NCBI GenBank assembly: GCA_963521065.1
Contig: CAUQTI010000008.1
Span: forward strand, 84,137 to 148,136
Origin: IOR16 sp963521065
GTDB taxonomy: Bacteria; Bacillota; Clostridia; Peptostreptococcales; Anaerovoracaceae
Length of the DNA stretch: 64,000 nucleotides
Reading direction: 5' to 3'
Positions 8,289 through 17,778 of the stretch are shown here, in pieces (position 1 is the stretch's first letter; the number at the start of each line of letters is the position of its first letter). The translations under genes were made by a program, and so were the position numbers. The notes under the pieces are model-generated. The model worked only from the letters and a program-made list of their open reading frames with translations, was not told where the DNA came from and ran no database searches.

Positions 8289-9734
8289 ATGCACGAATCA
8301 CTTTATCAGCCAAACATTGAAATGGCAGAATGCCTTTCAAAAAATTATGAAACCATTCCGGTCAGCCGTACAATTTACGCAGATTCAGTTACACCAATTG
8401 AAATCCTTAAGCGTTTGAAAAAAAGGAGCTCTTGCTGTTATCTTCTGGAAAGCTTGGAAGATGCGGCACACAGAGGACGTTATACCTTTCTTGGTTATGA
8501 CCCTAAGTACAACCTTACCAATCTCTCTATAAAAGACGAAAATCCTGTAGATGCAATTAAACGGATTATAGAGTCCAACCGTATTCCGCAGCTCGCCGGA
8601 CTTCCGCCGTTTACAGGAGGCCTTGTCGGTTATTTTTCCTATGATTTTATAAAATATATTGAACCTTGTTTAACCTTTCCGCATTCAAGAAATCACTCTA
8701 TTCCTGATTTTGACTTGATGCTTTTTGACAAGGTGATTGCATTTGACCACTTGCAGGAAAAAATCATCTTAATTTCCCTCATAAAAACAGACTTTTTAAA
8801 AGAAAATTATAAAACGGCAACTGAACAACTGGATGACATGGCAGCATTTCTGCTGCATGGCGAAAAAATAGAATCCACGCCTTTCTCTCTTCAATCAGCC
8901 TTTCGTTCCCGTATGAACAAGAATGATTACTGCAAAATGGTTGAAAAAGCAAAAGAATTTATCCGCAAAGGAGATATCTTTCAGGTTGTGTTGTCCAACT
9001 GCTTTGAGGCGGATGCAGAGGGAAGCCTGTTGGATGGATATCGCGTGCTTCGTACCAGCAATCCCTCTCCTTATATGTTTTATTTCAGTAAAGAAAACAT
9101 GGAAATCGCAGGTGCTTCTCCTGAAACTCTCGTAAAATTAGACACTGAAACGCTCTATACTTATCCTCTCGCCGGCACGAGACGCCGCGGAAAAAATGTA
9201 GAGGAAGACGAACGTTTGGAAAAAGAATTACTAAACGATGAAAAAGAGCTGTCTGAACACGATATGCTCGTAGATTTAGGGCGGAATGACTTAGGAAAGG
9301 TGAGTAAAATCGGTTCTGTCACTGTAAAAGAGTACCACCAGGTTGTGAAGTTTTCTCATGTAATGCATCTCAGCTCAACCGTATCCGGAGCACTGGAAGA
9401 AGGAAAAAATGCAATGGATGCTGTTTGTGCTGTACTTCCGGCCGGTACGCTGTCCGGTGCTCCGAAAATCCGCGCCTGCCAAATTATTGACGAACTTGAA
9501 AAAGAAAAACGCGGGCTCTACGGCGGTGCCATCGGATACATCGGATTTAACGGAAACCTGGATACCTGCATCGCCATCCGCCTTGCCGTAAAAACGGATC
9601 ATAAAGTAACGGTTCAATCCGGTGCCGGAATTGTATTCGACAGTGTTCCTGAAAAAGAATACCAGGAGTGCATCAACAAAGCGACTGCGGTAATCGAAGC
9701 ATTGCAGACGGCAGAAAGGAGAAACGTACTATGA
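8289..9734 (+). CDS. trpE: Anthranilate synthase component I
   Basis: 481-aa chorismate-binding enzyme that makes anthranilate with TrpG. The C-terminal catalytic half contains family segments (RKGDIFQVVLS, NPSPYMFYF, PLAGTRRRG, LVDLGRNDLGKVS, AGTLSGAPKIRA, YGGAIGYIGFNG). An N-terminal LLESLE-like element fits the tryptophan feedback site; this is inferred from family alignments. The start is ATG 8289 after AAAGGAGG; the frame stays open upstream to 8187 but that part would lie within the T-box. The stop overlaps trpG by 4 bp (ATGA). Confidence 0.96.
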   Translation: MHESLYQPNIEMAECLSKNYETIPVSRTIYADSVTPIEILKRLKKRSSCCYLLESLEDAAHRGRYTFLGYDPKYNLTNLSIKDENPVDAIKRIIESNRIPQLAGLPPFTGGLVGYFSYDFIKYIEPCLTFPHSRNHSIPDFDLMLFDKVIAFDHLQEKIILISLIKTDFLKENYKTATEQLDDMAAFLLHGEKIESTPFSLQSAFRSRMNKNDYCKMVEKAKEFIRKGDIFQVVLSNCFEADAEGSLLDGYRVLRTSNPSPYMFYFSKENMEIAGASPETLVKLDTETLYTYPLAGTRRRGKNVEEDERLEKELLNDEKELSEHDMLVDLGRNDLGKVSKIGSVTVKEYHQVVKFSHVMHLSSTVSGALEEGKNAMDAVCAVLPAGTLSGAPKIRACQIIDELEKEKRGLYGGAIGYIGFNGNLDTCIAIRLAVKTDHKVTVQSGAGIVFDSVPEKEYQECINKATAVIEALQTAERRNVL

Positions 9735-10306
9735 TTTTACTCATCGATAATTATGACAGCTTTTCTTATAATTTATATCAAATGGCAGGCACCTTTGCTT
9801 CAGAGATCAAAGTAATTCGCAACGATGAAATGACCGTTGCTGAAATCGCGAAACTTCGTCCAGATAGAATTATCTTGTCACCCGGCCCAGGGGCTCCTTT
9901 GCAAGCTGGCATCTGCATTGAAGTAGTCCGTCACTTCAGTGCTCACATTCCCATCTTAGGTGTATGCCTGGGACACCAAGCAATCTGTGAAGCGTATGGT
10001 GCAACGGTATCTTTTGCAAAACAAGTGATGCACGGACGTCAGTCTGAAATCGAATTAGACTTAACTTGTCCCCTTTTTTACGGGCTCCCTGCCGTAATCA
10101 AAGGCGCAAGGTACCATTCTCTTGCCGTATTGGAAGAAACACTTCCAAACGACTTGCTTGTCTCTGCCCGCAGCAGAGACGGAGAAATCATGGCAGTCCG
10201 ACATCGAAAGTACGAAGTATACGGTGTACAGTTCCATCCGGAATCTATCCTGACACCAGAAGGAAAAACGATATTAAAGAATTTTATAGGAGGAACGTCA
10301 CTATGA
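9731..10306 (+). CDS. trpG: Anthranilate synthase component II (glutamine amidotransferase)
   Basis: 191-aa class I glutamine amidotransferase supplying ammonia to TrpE. The catalytic Cys lies in GVCLGHQAI; the His/Glu pair lies in VQFHPESI. It starts with LLIDNYDSFSYN, typical of TrpG/PabA, at ATG 9731 within the ATGA overlap with trpE, and itself overlaps trpD by 4 bp. No separate pabA is visible, so it could also serve folate synthesis (inference). Confidence 0.96.
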   Translation: MILLIDNYDSFSYNLYQMAGTFASEIKVIRNDEMTVAEIAKLRPDRIILSPGPGAPLQAGICIEVVRHFSAHIPILGVCLGHQAICEAYGATVSFAKQVMHGRQSEIELDLTCPLFYGLPAVIKGARYHSLAVLEETLPNDLLVSARSRDGEIMAVRHRKYEVYGVQFHPESILTPEGKTILKNFIGGTSL

Positions 10307-11319
10307 TAAAAGAAGCCATTGAAAAAATGATTCGCTCGGAAAACCTGGATTACACGGTTGCAGAATGTGTAATGGATGAAATTATGACTGGAAAAGCAAG
10401 TCCGCCCCAAATTGCTGCTTATTTGACGGCTCTGTCAATCAAGGGCGAAACCATTGATGAAATCACTGCTTCCGCAGCAGGTATGCGAAAACACTGTGTC
10501 ACACTACTTCCAAATACTGAGGTTCTTGAAATCGTAGGAACGGGAGGTGACCGTTCAAACTCCTTTAATATCTCAACAACGGCTTCCCTCGTCGTATCCG
10601 CAGCAGGCGTCCCTGTAGCAAAGCATGGAAACCGAGCTGCTTCAAGCAAATGCGGAGCCGCAGATGTGTTAGAGGCATTGGGCGTTAATCTCGCCGTTTC
10701 CGTGGAGCAAAATCAAAAAATTCTAGAAGAAATCGGCCTTTGTTTCTTGTTTGCGCAAAACCATCATATCGCAATGAAATACGTCGCTCCCGTGAGAAAA
10801 GAATTGGGAGTCCGTACCATTTTTAATGTTTTGGGGCCGCTTTCCAATCCAGCTAAAGCAAAGATTCAGTTGCTCGGCGTATACAAAGAAGAACTCGTAG
10901 AACCGCTTGCACACGTCCTTTCCAAGCTAGGAATCACACAAGCAATGGTAGTATACGGACAAGATGGCTTGGATGAGATCTCAATGAGCGCCCCGACCAG
11001 TGTCTGCGAGGTTCGAAACGGAACACTTCACTCCTATACACTCCATCCAGAGGACTACGGCTTTCAAATCTGCAGCAAGCAGGAACTCGTCGGAGGAAGT
11101 CCACTTGAAAATGCAAAGATCACGCGTGAAATTTTAGCTGGAAAAAAAGGAGCCAAACGTGATACCATTCTCTTCAATGCCGGTGCCGCACTTTACCTTG
11201 CGCGCCCCGAATTGACAATGCAGCAAGCAATCTCCCTTGCAGAAGCGACGATTGACAGCGGAAAAGCCTTACAACAGCTTGAAAAACTCATTTTCCTCTC
11301 CAACGAGGTGGCGTCATGA
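10303..11319 (+). CDS. trpD: Anthranilate phosphoribosyltransferase
   Basis: 338-aa enzyme transferring phosphoribose from PRPP to anthranilate. The PRPP-binding GTGGDRSNSFNIST motif and the KHGNRAASSKCGAADVLEALG segment are clear. Start ATG 10303 follows AGGAGG in the end of trpG, with a 4-bp overlap. The open frame upstream of this ATG is only a shadow of trpG. It overlaps trpC by 4 bp. Confidence 0.96.
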   Translation: MIKEAIEKMIRSENLDYTVAECVMDEIMTGKASPPQIAAYLTALSIKGETIDEITASAAGMRKHCVTLLPNTEVLEIVGTGGDRSNSFNISTTASLVVSAAGVPVAKHGNRAASSKCGAADVLEALGVNLAVSVEQNQKILEEIGLCFLFAQNHHIAMKYVAPVRKELGVRTIFNVLGPLSNPAKAKIQLLGVYKEELVEPLAHVLSKLGITQAMVVYGQDGLDEISMSAPTSVCEVRNGTLHSYTLHPEDYGFQICSKQELVGGSPLENAKITREILAGKKGAKRDTILFNAGAALYLARPELTMQQAISLAEATIDSGKALQQLEKLIFLSNEVAS

Positions 11320-12104
11320 TTTTAGAACAAATCGCAGAAAAAACACGACAAAGAGTCGCAAAACAAAGAGAAAAAAAGAGTTTTCACGAAGTGCAGATTT
11401 GTGCGCAAAAAATGGCACAAGGCCAACACTTTCCATTTGAAGCAGCACTGCACGCACCCGGAATTTCTTTTATTTGCGAGGTGAAAAAAGCGTCTCCCTC
11501 CAAAGGCATTTTCGTAAAAGAGTTTCCCTACCTCGCGATTGCAAAGGAATATGAAAAAGCCGGAGCAAACGCAATCTCCGTCCTGACAGAACCTGATTTC
11601 TTTCAAGGAAGCCCCCGTTTCCTTGAAGAGATTGCAAATGCTGTCTCTGTCCCTGTTTTACGAAAGGATTTTATTATAGACCCCTATCAAATCTATGAGT
11701 CAAAGCTTTTAGGGGCATCCGCCATTCTTTTGATTTGTGCCCTTTTAGATACTGCCACTTTAAAAAACTATCTTAAAACTGCACACAGCTTAGGTCTCAG
11801 TGCCCTTGTGGAAGCACATACAGAACTTGAGGTTAAATCTGCACTGGAAGCCGGTGCAAAAATCATTGGTATCAATAACCGTGACCTGAAAACCTTTTCG
11901 GTTGACCTCACTACAAGCGCACGCTTAAGAAAACACATTCCGGCGGAAATTCTCTTTGTCTCTGAAAGTGGAATTCAAAGTGCACAAGAGGTTTCGTTTC
12001 TAAGAAAGATTGGAACCGATGCCGTCCTCATTGGAGAAACACTCATGAAGAGCAATGATAAGAAAGAACAGCTCTCCCTGCTGCGAGGTGAGATAAGTGA
12101 GTAA
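11316..12104 (+). CDS. trpC: Indole-3-glycerol phosphate synthase
   Basis: 262-aa TIM barrel that closes the indole ring from carboxyphenylribulose phosphate. Recognised by CEVKKASPSKGIF (catalytic Lys), AISVLTEPDFFQGS, PVLRKDFIIDPYQIYE and GINNRDLKTFSVD. It is a single-function protein, separate from trpF, as usual in Firmicutes. The start ATG overlaps the trpD stop; GTG of trpF overlaps its end by 8 bp. Confidence 0.96.
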   Translation: MILEQIAEKTRQRVAKQREKKSFHEVQICAQKMAQGQHFPFEAALHAPGISFICEVKKASPSKGIFVKEFPYLAIAKEYEKAGANAISVLTEPDFFQGSPRFLEEIANAVSVPVLRKDFIIDPYQIYESKLLGASAILLICALLDTATLKNYLKTAHSLGLSALVEAHTELEVKSALEAGAKIIGINNRDLKTFSVDLTTSARLRKHIPAEILFVSESGIQSAQEVSFLRKIGTDAVLIGETLMKSNDKKEQLSLLRGEISE

Positions 12105-12702
12105 AATTAAAATCTGCGGGCTTTTTCGGGAATGTGACATTGATTTTGCAAATGCTGCTGCACCGGACTACATTGGCTTTGTATTTACGCAAAGCCGCCG
12201 TCAAGTTAGCTTTGAAACGGCAAAACAACTCAGGAAAAAATTAAATAACAGTATCCTTCCAATCGGCGTTTTTGTAGACTCGCCGATTGACGAGGTGCAG
12301 CACCTCTTTGAAGAAGGGGTTATTTGCATGGCACAGCTGCATGGAAATGAAAGTGAAGCCTATATAAAAGAATTAAAAGAGCGGTGTGGCATTCCCGTGA
12401 TTAAGACGATTAAAATCGAAAAAAGCAATCGAAACAATTCCTTTTTTTCAGAACGCTCTCGGGCAGATTTTCTCCTTTTTGACAGTCTCAAGGCAGGCAG
12501 TGGAAAACGCTTTGACTGGGACTTGATTCCTCCTTGTCAGAAACCCTTTTTCCTTGCGGGAGGAATTGATTCACTAAATCTGAAAGAAGCACTCGCCCAT
12601 CATCCTTTCTGTATCGATATCAGCAGCGGCGCAGAAACGAACGGAGTAAAGGATAAAGAGAAGATGATAGATTTAGTAAAGCAAGTAAAAGAAACGTTCT
12701 AG
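12097..12702 (+). CDS. trpF: Phosphoribosylanthranilate isomerase
   Basis: 201-aa TIM barrel. KICGL near the start holds the catalytic Cys; YIGFVFTQSRRQVS, QLHGNE and a phosphate-binding FLAGGID follow. The start is GTG 12097, inside the end of trpC. It is the last gene of the trpEGDCF transcript. No clear terminator follows before the next promoter. Confidence 0.95.
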   Translation: MSKIKICGLFRECDIDFANAAAPDYIGFVFTQSRRQVSFETAKQLRKKLNNSILPIGVFVDSPIDEVQHLFEEGVICMAQLHGNESEAYIKELKERCGIPVIKTIKIEKSNRNNSFFSERSRADFLLFDSLKAGSGKRFDWDLIPPCQKPFFLAGGIDSLNLKEALAHHPFCIDISSGAETNGVKDKEKMIDLVKQVKETF

Positions 12703-12800
12703 CCCCAATCGAAAATTCTTGTTTTTAGAAGAAATTTTTTCGATATAGGAAGAAAAAGAAGATAAAACTGAAACAAATTATGGTATCTCCACTGAAAAAA

Positions 12801-12809
12801 TGCTATAAT
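12801..12809 (+). promoter_or_regulatory. Extended -10 promoter of the sigma-54 activator gene
   Basis: TGCTATAAT is a TGn extended -10 with a perfect TATAAT, 29 bp before the start codon. No convincing -35 is seen. Confidence 0.55.
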
Positions 12810-12837
12810 ATTAAATAATAGTTAGGAGGTACCGCCC

Positions 12838-14523
12838 TTGATTATAGAGATGAACTGCTTAAATGTACCCGCCGTATGTTACCAAAAAGAACCGCGTCAG
12901 TTTTCCGGAAATCAGGCATTTCTGAGCGAATTTTCACAGCCGGAAGACCGGCTTCTGTTGCAAGAATTTATAGATTCTTCCCCAGACCTCACTCTAGATA
13001 ATGAATTTACTTCAAAAAAATTTCTGAATAACGGCACAGAATACATTCTTCTTTCCATACCTAATATACCGGAATGTCAAATATTCTTTTTTTTCTTAAA
13101 CACCTCTACGATACAATCAACACTTTCTCAACTGAGCTACATTAAACAAATTGAAAATAATTTTTACAAATTTCTCGGCAGTATTTATGATGATTTTACG
13201 ATTATAAATAAAGAGGGGATTATTGAAAAGGTTTGGCCTAATTTTGAGGCTGTTTACGGGATTCCTCCGGAAGAGGCAATCGGCTCCACAATCTATGAAA
13301 TGGAGCAGAAGAAAATTTTCAATCCATGTATCTCGGCTCGGGTGATGAAATCGCTCCAGCCTGAAACGATGCTTCAAGTTACACAAAACAATAAATATTT
13401 GATGTGCACCTCGATTCCGATTTTTAACGATGACAATGAACTGGATAAAATTATAAGCTACACCAGAGATGTTGAAAAATATGAGCTTTTACAAGAAGAA
13501 CATCAAAAATTGCAAGATACTATGACTTCCTATCTTGTACAGTTAGAGCAATTGAAGCAAGAATATCAAAAAAATTCAAAGATTATCGGTGTAAGTCAAA
13601 AAATTAAAAAGCTCGTTCATACTGCCGCTAAAGTGGCCAAGTTTGATGCGACTGTTTTTATCAATGGGGAATCCGGCGTCGGAAAAAATGTACTGGCTGA
13701 CTTTATCCATTCCAGCAGCAAGCGGGCTGATGCACCTTTCATTTCTATCAATTGCGGCGCAATTCCTGAGCATCTCCTTGAATCCGAGCTGTTTGGCTAT
13801 GAAAAAGGAGCCTTTACCGGTGCGGGCCAAACGGGGAAAGCGGGCTTGATTGAGCTTGCAGACCACGGCACTTTGTTCTTAGATGAAATCTGTGATTTGC
13901 CTTTGCACATGCAGGTAAAGCTCTTAAAGGTCATTCAAGAGAAAAAAGTAATCCGCGTTGGCGGGGTTTCAGAAAAAAACATCGATTTTCGCCTCATCGC
14001 GGCAACAAACAAGGATGCAAAAAAAATGGTGGAGCTTGGAACCTTCCGTGAGGATTTATATTATCGATTGAATGTACTTTCGCTTACAGTTCCGCCGCTT
14101 CGAGAGAGAAAAGAAGATATCTTTCCGCTGATTAATCATTTTTCCAAAAAGTTTAATGAGCAGTATGAAATCAACCATGTTTTTACGAACAGTGCGGTTA
14201 ACTATATGGAAGCCTACTGCTGGCCCGGTAATATCCGTGAGCTAGAAAATGTCGTGGAAAGAATGATTCTGACAGCCGAGGACTATTCGATTACGGAGGA
14301 ACAACTTCCTTATTATATCTATTCCAATGAACAGCCTTACGATGTTTCTACAAAAAATAGAACGTTAAAGCAGATTTTAGAAGACGTAGAAAAAGAAGTG
14401 CTTTTGGATTCCTATGAACGCCATGGAACTACAACAAAAGTGGCAAAGGAGCTGGGAGTCAGCCAGCCAACCGTTTCCGTCAAGCTAAATAAATACTTGA
14501 AAGGGAAAAATATTCGCTCCTGA
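12838..14523 (+). CDS. Sigma-54-dependent transcriptional activator with PAS domain (enhancer-binding protein)
   Basis: 561-aa regulator. A PAS-like sensor (about residues 105-215) and a coiled-coil linker (220-255) are followed by an AAA+ domain with Walker A GESGVGKN (277-284), the sigma-54 contact loop GAFTGA (324-329) and Walker B GTLFLDEI (344-351). A TyrR/Fis-like helix-turn-helix lies at the end (about 515-558). The start is TTG 12838 with AGGAGG 8 nt upstream. There is no receiver domain, so it probably senses a ligand directly. It lies next to the GABA catabolic operon, whose promoter is of the -24/-12 type, which makes it the likely activator (inference). It is separated from trpF by its own promoter. 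Confidence 0.93.
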   Translation: MIIEMNCLNVPAVCYQKEPRQFSGNQAFLSEFSQPEDRLLLQEFIDSSPDLTLDNEFTSKKFLNNGTEYILLSIPNIPECQIFFFFLNTSTIQSTLSQLSYIKQIENNFYKFLGSIYDDFTIINKEGIIEKVWPNFEAVYGIPPEEAIGSTIYEMEQKKIFNPCISARVMKSLQPETMLQVTQNNKYLMCTSIPIFNDDNELDKIISYTRDVEKYELLQEEHQKLQDTMTSYLVQLEQLKQEYQKNSKIIGVSQKIKKLVHTAAKVAKFDATVFINGESGVGKNVLADFIHSSSKRADAPFISINCGAIPEHLLESELFGYEKGAFTGAGQTGKAGLIELADHGTLFLDEICDLPLHMQVKLLKVIQEKKVIRVGGVSEKNIDFRLIAATNKDAKKMVELGTFREDLYYRLNVLSLTVPPLRERKEDIFPLINHFSKKFNEQYEINHVFTNSAVNYMEAYCWPGNIRELENVVERMILTAEDYSITEEQLPYYIYSNEQPYDVSTKNRTLKQILEDVEKEVLLDSYERHGTTTKVAKELGVSQPTVSVKLNKYLKGKNIRS

Positions 14524-14635
14524 TTCTTTCCGCATTTATACCTTTCAACCTAAAGCATTGGATATTTTTTCGTAATCACTGATTACACCAATCAATTGCT
14601 TCCCATAAAAGGAATGCTTCATAAGCTTTTAAATA

Positions 14636-14679
14636 CTAAAAAAGAGAGCCCCAATCTGAAAAACTGGCTCTCTTTTTTA
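14636..14679. terminator. Bidirectional terminator between the sigma-54 activator and the APC permease
   Basis: AAAAAGAGAGCC and GGCTCTCTTTTT form a perfect 12-bp stem flanked by A and T runs, serving the two converging units. Confidence 0.9.
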
Positions 14680-14711
14680 TTTTAATGCAAAATGTTCGTA
14701 TTTACAGCTTG

Positions 14712-16112
14712 TTATTCTTCTCCGAACAACGCAACTAACCGTTCTTCTTCTGTGAAATACTGATACTTATTTTTTGCATAAAAGGCTAGGCATAATCCGA
14801 GTACAAACCACCCGATTACCAGTACCCATTCAATGCCAATCAACGGGCTTGGACCCAACGGCGTATAGAGCCATGCGAAGAAAATTGCTACTAAAATTGC
14901 CATGGTTCCAACAAATCTTCCGTGTTTGACCTTGTAAGGACGAGGCAGATCCGGCTGATTCTTTCTTAGGAAATAGAAGGATAGGGCTACCATCATATAC
15001 ATGATTACTACACCAAAGGAGCTGGCATTTACAAACCAAACTAATGCGCCCTTTCCTAGTAGGCAGGAGAAAGTAGAAAGAATACCACAAGCCAAAACTG
15101 CATTCGAAGGGGTGTTATACTTCGGATGAATTTCACCTAAAAAAGCAGGAAGCATCTTGGCATTTGCCAAAGAATAAAGAACTCTTGCTCCGCCGTATAA
15201 GAAACCGTTCCAACTCGTCAGAATTCCGCAGATGGCACCAACAATGCAAACCTTTCCCCAAATCGGGCTGCCAAACGCATACGCCATTGCATCTGCAACC
15301 GGAATCGTACCAACTAACCGAATTTCGGCTGGTGCGGATAAACATGTCGTCATGATCATTACCATATACCATGCCGCTGCGGCACAAATTGAAAGGATGA
15401 GTAGCATCGGAATTTTTTTGAGAGGGACATTCATTTCACCAGCTGATTGCGGAATGACATCAAATCCGACAAACATAGCTGGAACCATGAGCAGTACTGA
15501 CGAAAATCCTTTTATGTCTGTAAAAAGAGGTTTTGTATTGCTGATATCCCCTTTTGTAATGCCTCCAAACACAAAGATGGCACCGACAGTAATCAACCCT
15601 AAGGTTGCGATAGATTGGAAAATAGCAGCCTGCTTAGCACCCTTATAATTTACCATTGTGATAATCACAGATGCAACAATCGCAACGAGAGCCCATGAAC
15701 CATACACGTCGAAGCCTTGTATTGTCCAAAGAAATCCTACCTTTGGTATTGGGATTACATAGTCAATTGCGGTAGCAAAGGCAGGACCTTCCCATGCCGC
15801 TACTCCGATATATGCGAAACTAGTTGCAAGTCCTGCAATCACAGCGGGCCAATAGCCCATTGCTTTGTAGGAAAAGACCACGCCTCCTCCAGTACAGGGA
15901 ATTGCCGGCGTAAGCTCTGCATATACCATTCCAATAAAAATACATAATACCGCACCTACCACATAAGCTCCAATTGCGCCAAGCATACCTGCGCTTGCTG
16001 CCCATGCTCCCGAAAGCATAATCCAACCCCAGCCTATCATTGTTCCAAATGCTAATGCCAATACATCTTTCGTTCCAAAGGTTTTTTGCAATGTCTGATT
16101 TTCTCCACTCAT
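14712..16112 (-). CDS. APC-family amino acid permease, probable GABA (or related amino acid) importer
   Basis: 466-aa integral membrane protein with about 12 hydrophobic segments. The amino acid-polyamine-organocation signature lies in the first helix (LALAFGTMIGWGWIMLSG). It is the last gene of the gabT-abfT-abfH-abfD operon, so uptake of 4-aminobutyrate or export of a product is the best guess; substrate cannot be read from sequence. A ribosome binding site AAAGGATG lies before ATG 16112. The 143-nt gap from abfD contains a 7-bp tandem repeat and a GC-rich hairpin, which may lower or tune expression of the permease relative to the enzymes. Confidence 0.85.
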   Translation of the reverse strand: MSGENQTLQKTFGTKDVLALAFGTMIGWGWIMLSGAWAASAGMLGAIGAYVVGAVLCIFIGMVYAELTPAIPCTGGGVVFSYKAMGYWPAVIAGLATSFAYIGVAAWEGPAFATAIDYVIPIPKVGFLWTIQGFDVYGSWALVAIVASVIITMVNYKGAKQAAIFQSIATLGLITVGAIFVFGGITKGDISNTKPLFTDIKGFSSVLLMVPAMFVGFDVIPQSAGEMNVPLKKIPMLLILSICAAAAWYMVMIMTTCLSAPAEIRLVGTIPVADAMAYAFGSPIWGKVCIVGAICGILTSWNGFLYGGARVLYSLANAKMLPAFLGEIHPKYNTPSNAVLACGILSTFSCLLGKGALVWFVNASSFGVVIMYMMVALSFYFLRKNQPDLPRPYKVKHGRFVGTMAILVAIFFAWLYTPLGPSPLIGIEWVLVIGWFVLGLCLAFYAKNKYQYFTEEERLVALFGEE

Positions 16113-16165
16113 ATACGTATCATCCTTTCTCTTTCACTCATAACGGGAACGGATCTTAACTAGTT

Positions 16166-16195
16166 GATTGGGGGCGGCCAGATTGCCGCCCAATC
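16166..16195 (-). other. GC-rich hairpin between abfD and the permease gene
   Basis: GGGCGGC and GCCGCCC pair around a 6-nt loop; the stem extends by GATT/AATC past a two-base bulge. In the direction of transcription no T-run follows, so it looks more like an intercistronic mRNA-processing or stability element than a terminator. Confidence 0.6.
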
Positions 16196-16202
16196 TTATC
16201 TA

Positions 16203-16265
16203 TTTTATCTTTTGACTTTTATCTTTTATCTTTTATCTTTTATCTTTTATCTTTTCTATTTTATC
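16203..16265. repeat. Heptanucleotide tandem repeat (TTTTATC)n
   Basis: Nine 7-bp units in register: TTTTATC, TTTTGAC, five perfect TTTTATC (16217-16251), TTTTCTA and TTTTATC. On the coding strand it reads GATAAAA. The last codons and stop of abfD lie in the first units, and the array occupies much of the gap to the permease. Confidence 0.9.
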
Positions 16266-17731
16266 CCTGCAATTTCTTTTGCAAGTCCCTTCTTTGCTTC
16301 AATATTGCCCTGTCTTGCAATCATGATTCTCTGCGCCTGCGGAGAGCCTGCACCGTGCATGGATTCTGTACGATAACCAACCGCAGAAGAACCGAGACAA
16401 ATATTTTCTAAGAAACGAAGTACTCTCATTCTATCTTCGGTAGAAACCTCTGCTTTTCCTGCAAAATATTTATTGCAAATTTCGCCAATCGTCTCACCTT
16501 CACTTCCAACTACCAAGTCAGACTTGAAATCTTTTTCGGATGGCATGGTTACCATCAAGCCTCCTGCGATGTCCTCAGCAAGTCTTACAATTTCGTAAGG
16601 GAAGCGAGTTACATTCTGCTTACATACATTTGCAAGCAAGAGGTCAATCTGATAATTTCCAGCCTTTGTAGGACATCCCTCACAAGAACATGCGATTCCG
16701 CAAGAGTACAGGGTTTCATTCAAATGTGTCATTTCAATGAGCTTATCCTTGATGTGGGATGCTCTATTCGCTCCATTGTAATCTGCAGCAAGCGCAGCAG
16801 CTCCAATTACGACATCGCCGACACCTACCTTACATCCACCGTAGCTCTGTCTGTGATATCCGGCAAAACGCTCTACCATCATGCCTGCAAACTCATATTC
16901 CTCACATAGGAAGATTCGGTCATTTGGAATAAACACATTATCAAATACAACCAAGGCTTCCTGTCCGCCGAATTCTTTATTTCCAAGATCAACGTCTGCA
17001 TTCTCTTCCAGCTTTCTTGTATCACAGGACTGTCTTCCGTAAATCATGAACAGCCCTTCTGCATCGGATGGAAGTGCAAAGGATACGGCATACGCCTTAT
17101 CTTCTTCTGTCATTGCAATGGTAGGCATAATCAAATGCTCATGGGAATTGATGGAACCAGTCTGATGCGCTTTTGCGCCCCGTACTACAATTCCGTCTTT
17201 TCTTTTCTCAACGATATGAACATACATATCCGGATCAGACTGCTGTCCCGGTGTAAGTCCTCTGTCACCCTTCGGGTCAGTCATTGCACCGTCTACCACC
17301 AAATCATTGTCATGAACATAAGTCAGGTATTTTACAAAATTATCATGGTAATGTGTGCCGCATTTTTCATCAATTTCAAAGGTTGTGGAGAATACTGCGT
17401 TAAAAGCATCCATACCTACGCATCTTTGGAAGCAAGATGCTGTTTTCTGTCCCAGCAGTCTCTGCATCTTTACCTTTTTTCTTAAATCATCCGTGCTCTG
17501 ATGCAAATGTGCAAAACGGTTAATTTTTTTCCCGGTGATGCTTGATGTCGTTGTCATCAAATCCTCATATTGAGGATCGTGTGCCAAATCATACGTCATA
17601 GCAACGCAGTTGATGGACGGGCGAATCATCGGATGATCCACCCAGTTATCAATTTTTTCACCGAACATATATACTCTTGTCTTTAATTTTCTTAAGCTCT
17701 CAATATACTGAGCTCCTGTCATCAATGCCAT
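16256..17731 (-). CDS. abfD: 4-hydroxybutyryl-CoA dehydratase / vinylacetyl-CoA delta-isomerase
   Basis: 491-aa FAD and [4Fe-4S] enzyme converting 4-hydroxybutyryl-CoA to crotonyl-CoA through a ketyl-radical mechanism. The cluster ligands known from the Clostridium aminobutyricum enzyme are all present, one position later: Cys100 and Cys104 (SCFQRC), His293 and Cys300 (GYHRQSYGGC). The sequence is very close to that enzyme over its full length, as I recall it, for example GLFMIYGRQSCDTRK and YRTESMHGAGSPQAQR. It is the fourth gene of the operon. Its last codons lie in a 7-bp repeat array. Oxygen sensitivity of the cluster implies a strictly anaerobic cytoplasm. Confidence 0.97.
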   Translation of the reverse strand: MALMTGAQYIESLRKLKTRVYMFGEKIDNWVDHPMIRPSINCVAMTYDLAHDPQYEDLMTTTSSITGKKINRFAHLHQSTDDLRKKVKMQRLLGQKTASCFQRCVGMDAFNAVFSTTFEIDEKCGTHYHDNFVKYLTYVHDNDLVVDGAMTDPKGDRGLTPGQQSDPDMYVHIVEKRKDGIVVRGAKAHQTGSINSHEHLIMPTIAMTEEDKAYAVSFALPSDAEGLFMIYGRQSCDTRKLEENADVDLGNKEFGGQEALVVFDNVFIPNDRIFLCEEYEFAGMMVERFAGYHRQSYGGCKVGVGDVVIGAAALAADYNGANRASHIKDKLIEMTHLNETLYSCGIACSCEGCPTKAGNYQIDLLLANVCKQNVTRFPYEIVRLAEDIAGGLMVTMPSEKDFKSDLVVGSEGETIGEICNKYFAGKAEVSTEDRMRVLRFLENICLGSSAVGYRTESMHGAGSPQAQRIMIARQGNIEAKKGLAKEIAGIK

Positions 17732-17778
17732 TTTATTTTCCCCCTATTTTGGTTACCAAGACCTTGTAATTCTTTTTA

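Noticed and set aside
15232..15648. 138-aa plus-strand frame opposite the APC permease
   Set aside because: Antisense shadow of a membrane protein gene; no ribosome binding site.
16166..16195. Rho-independent terminator between abfD and the permease
   Set aside because: A strong stem but no T-run in the direction of transcription.
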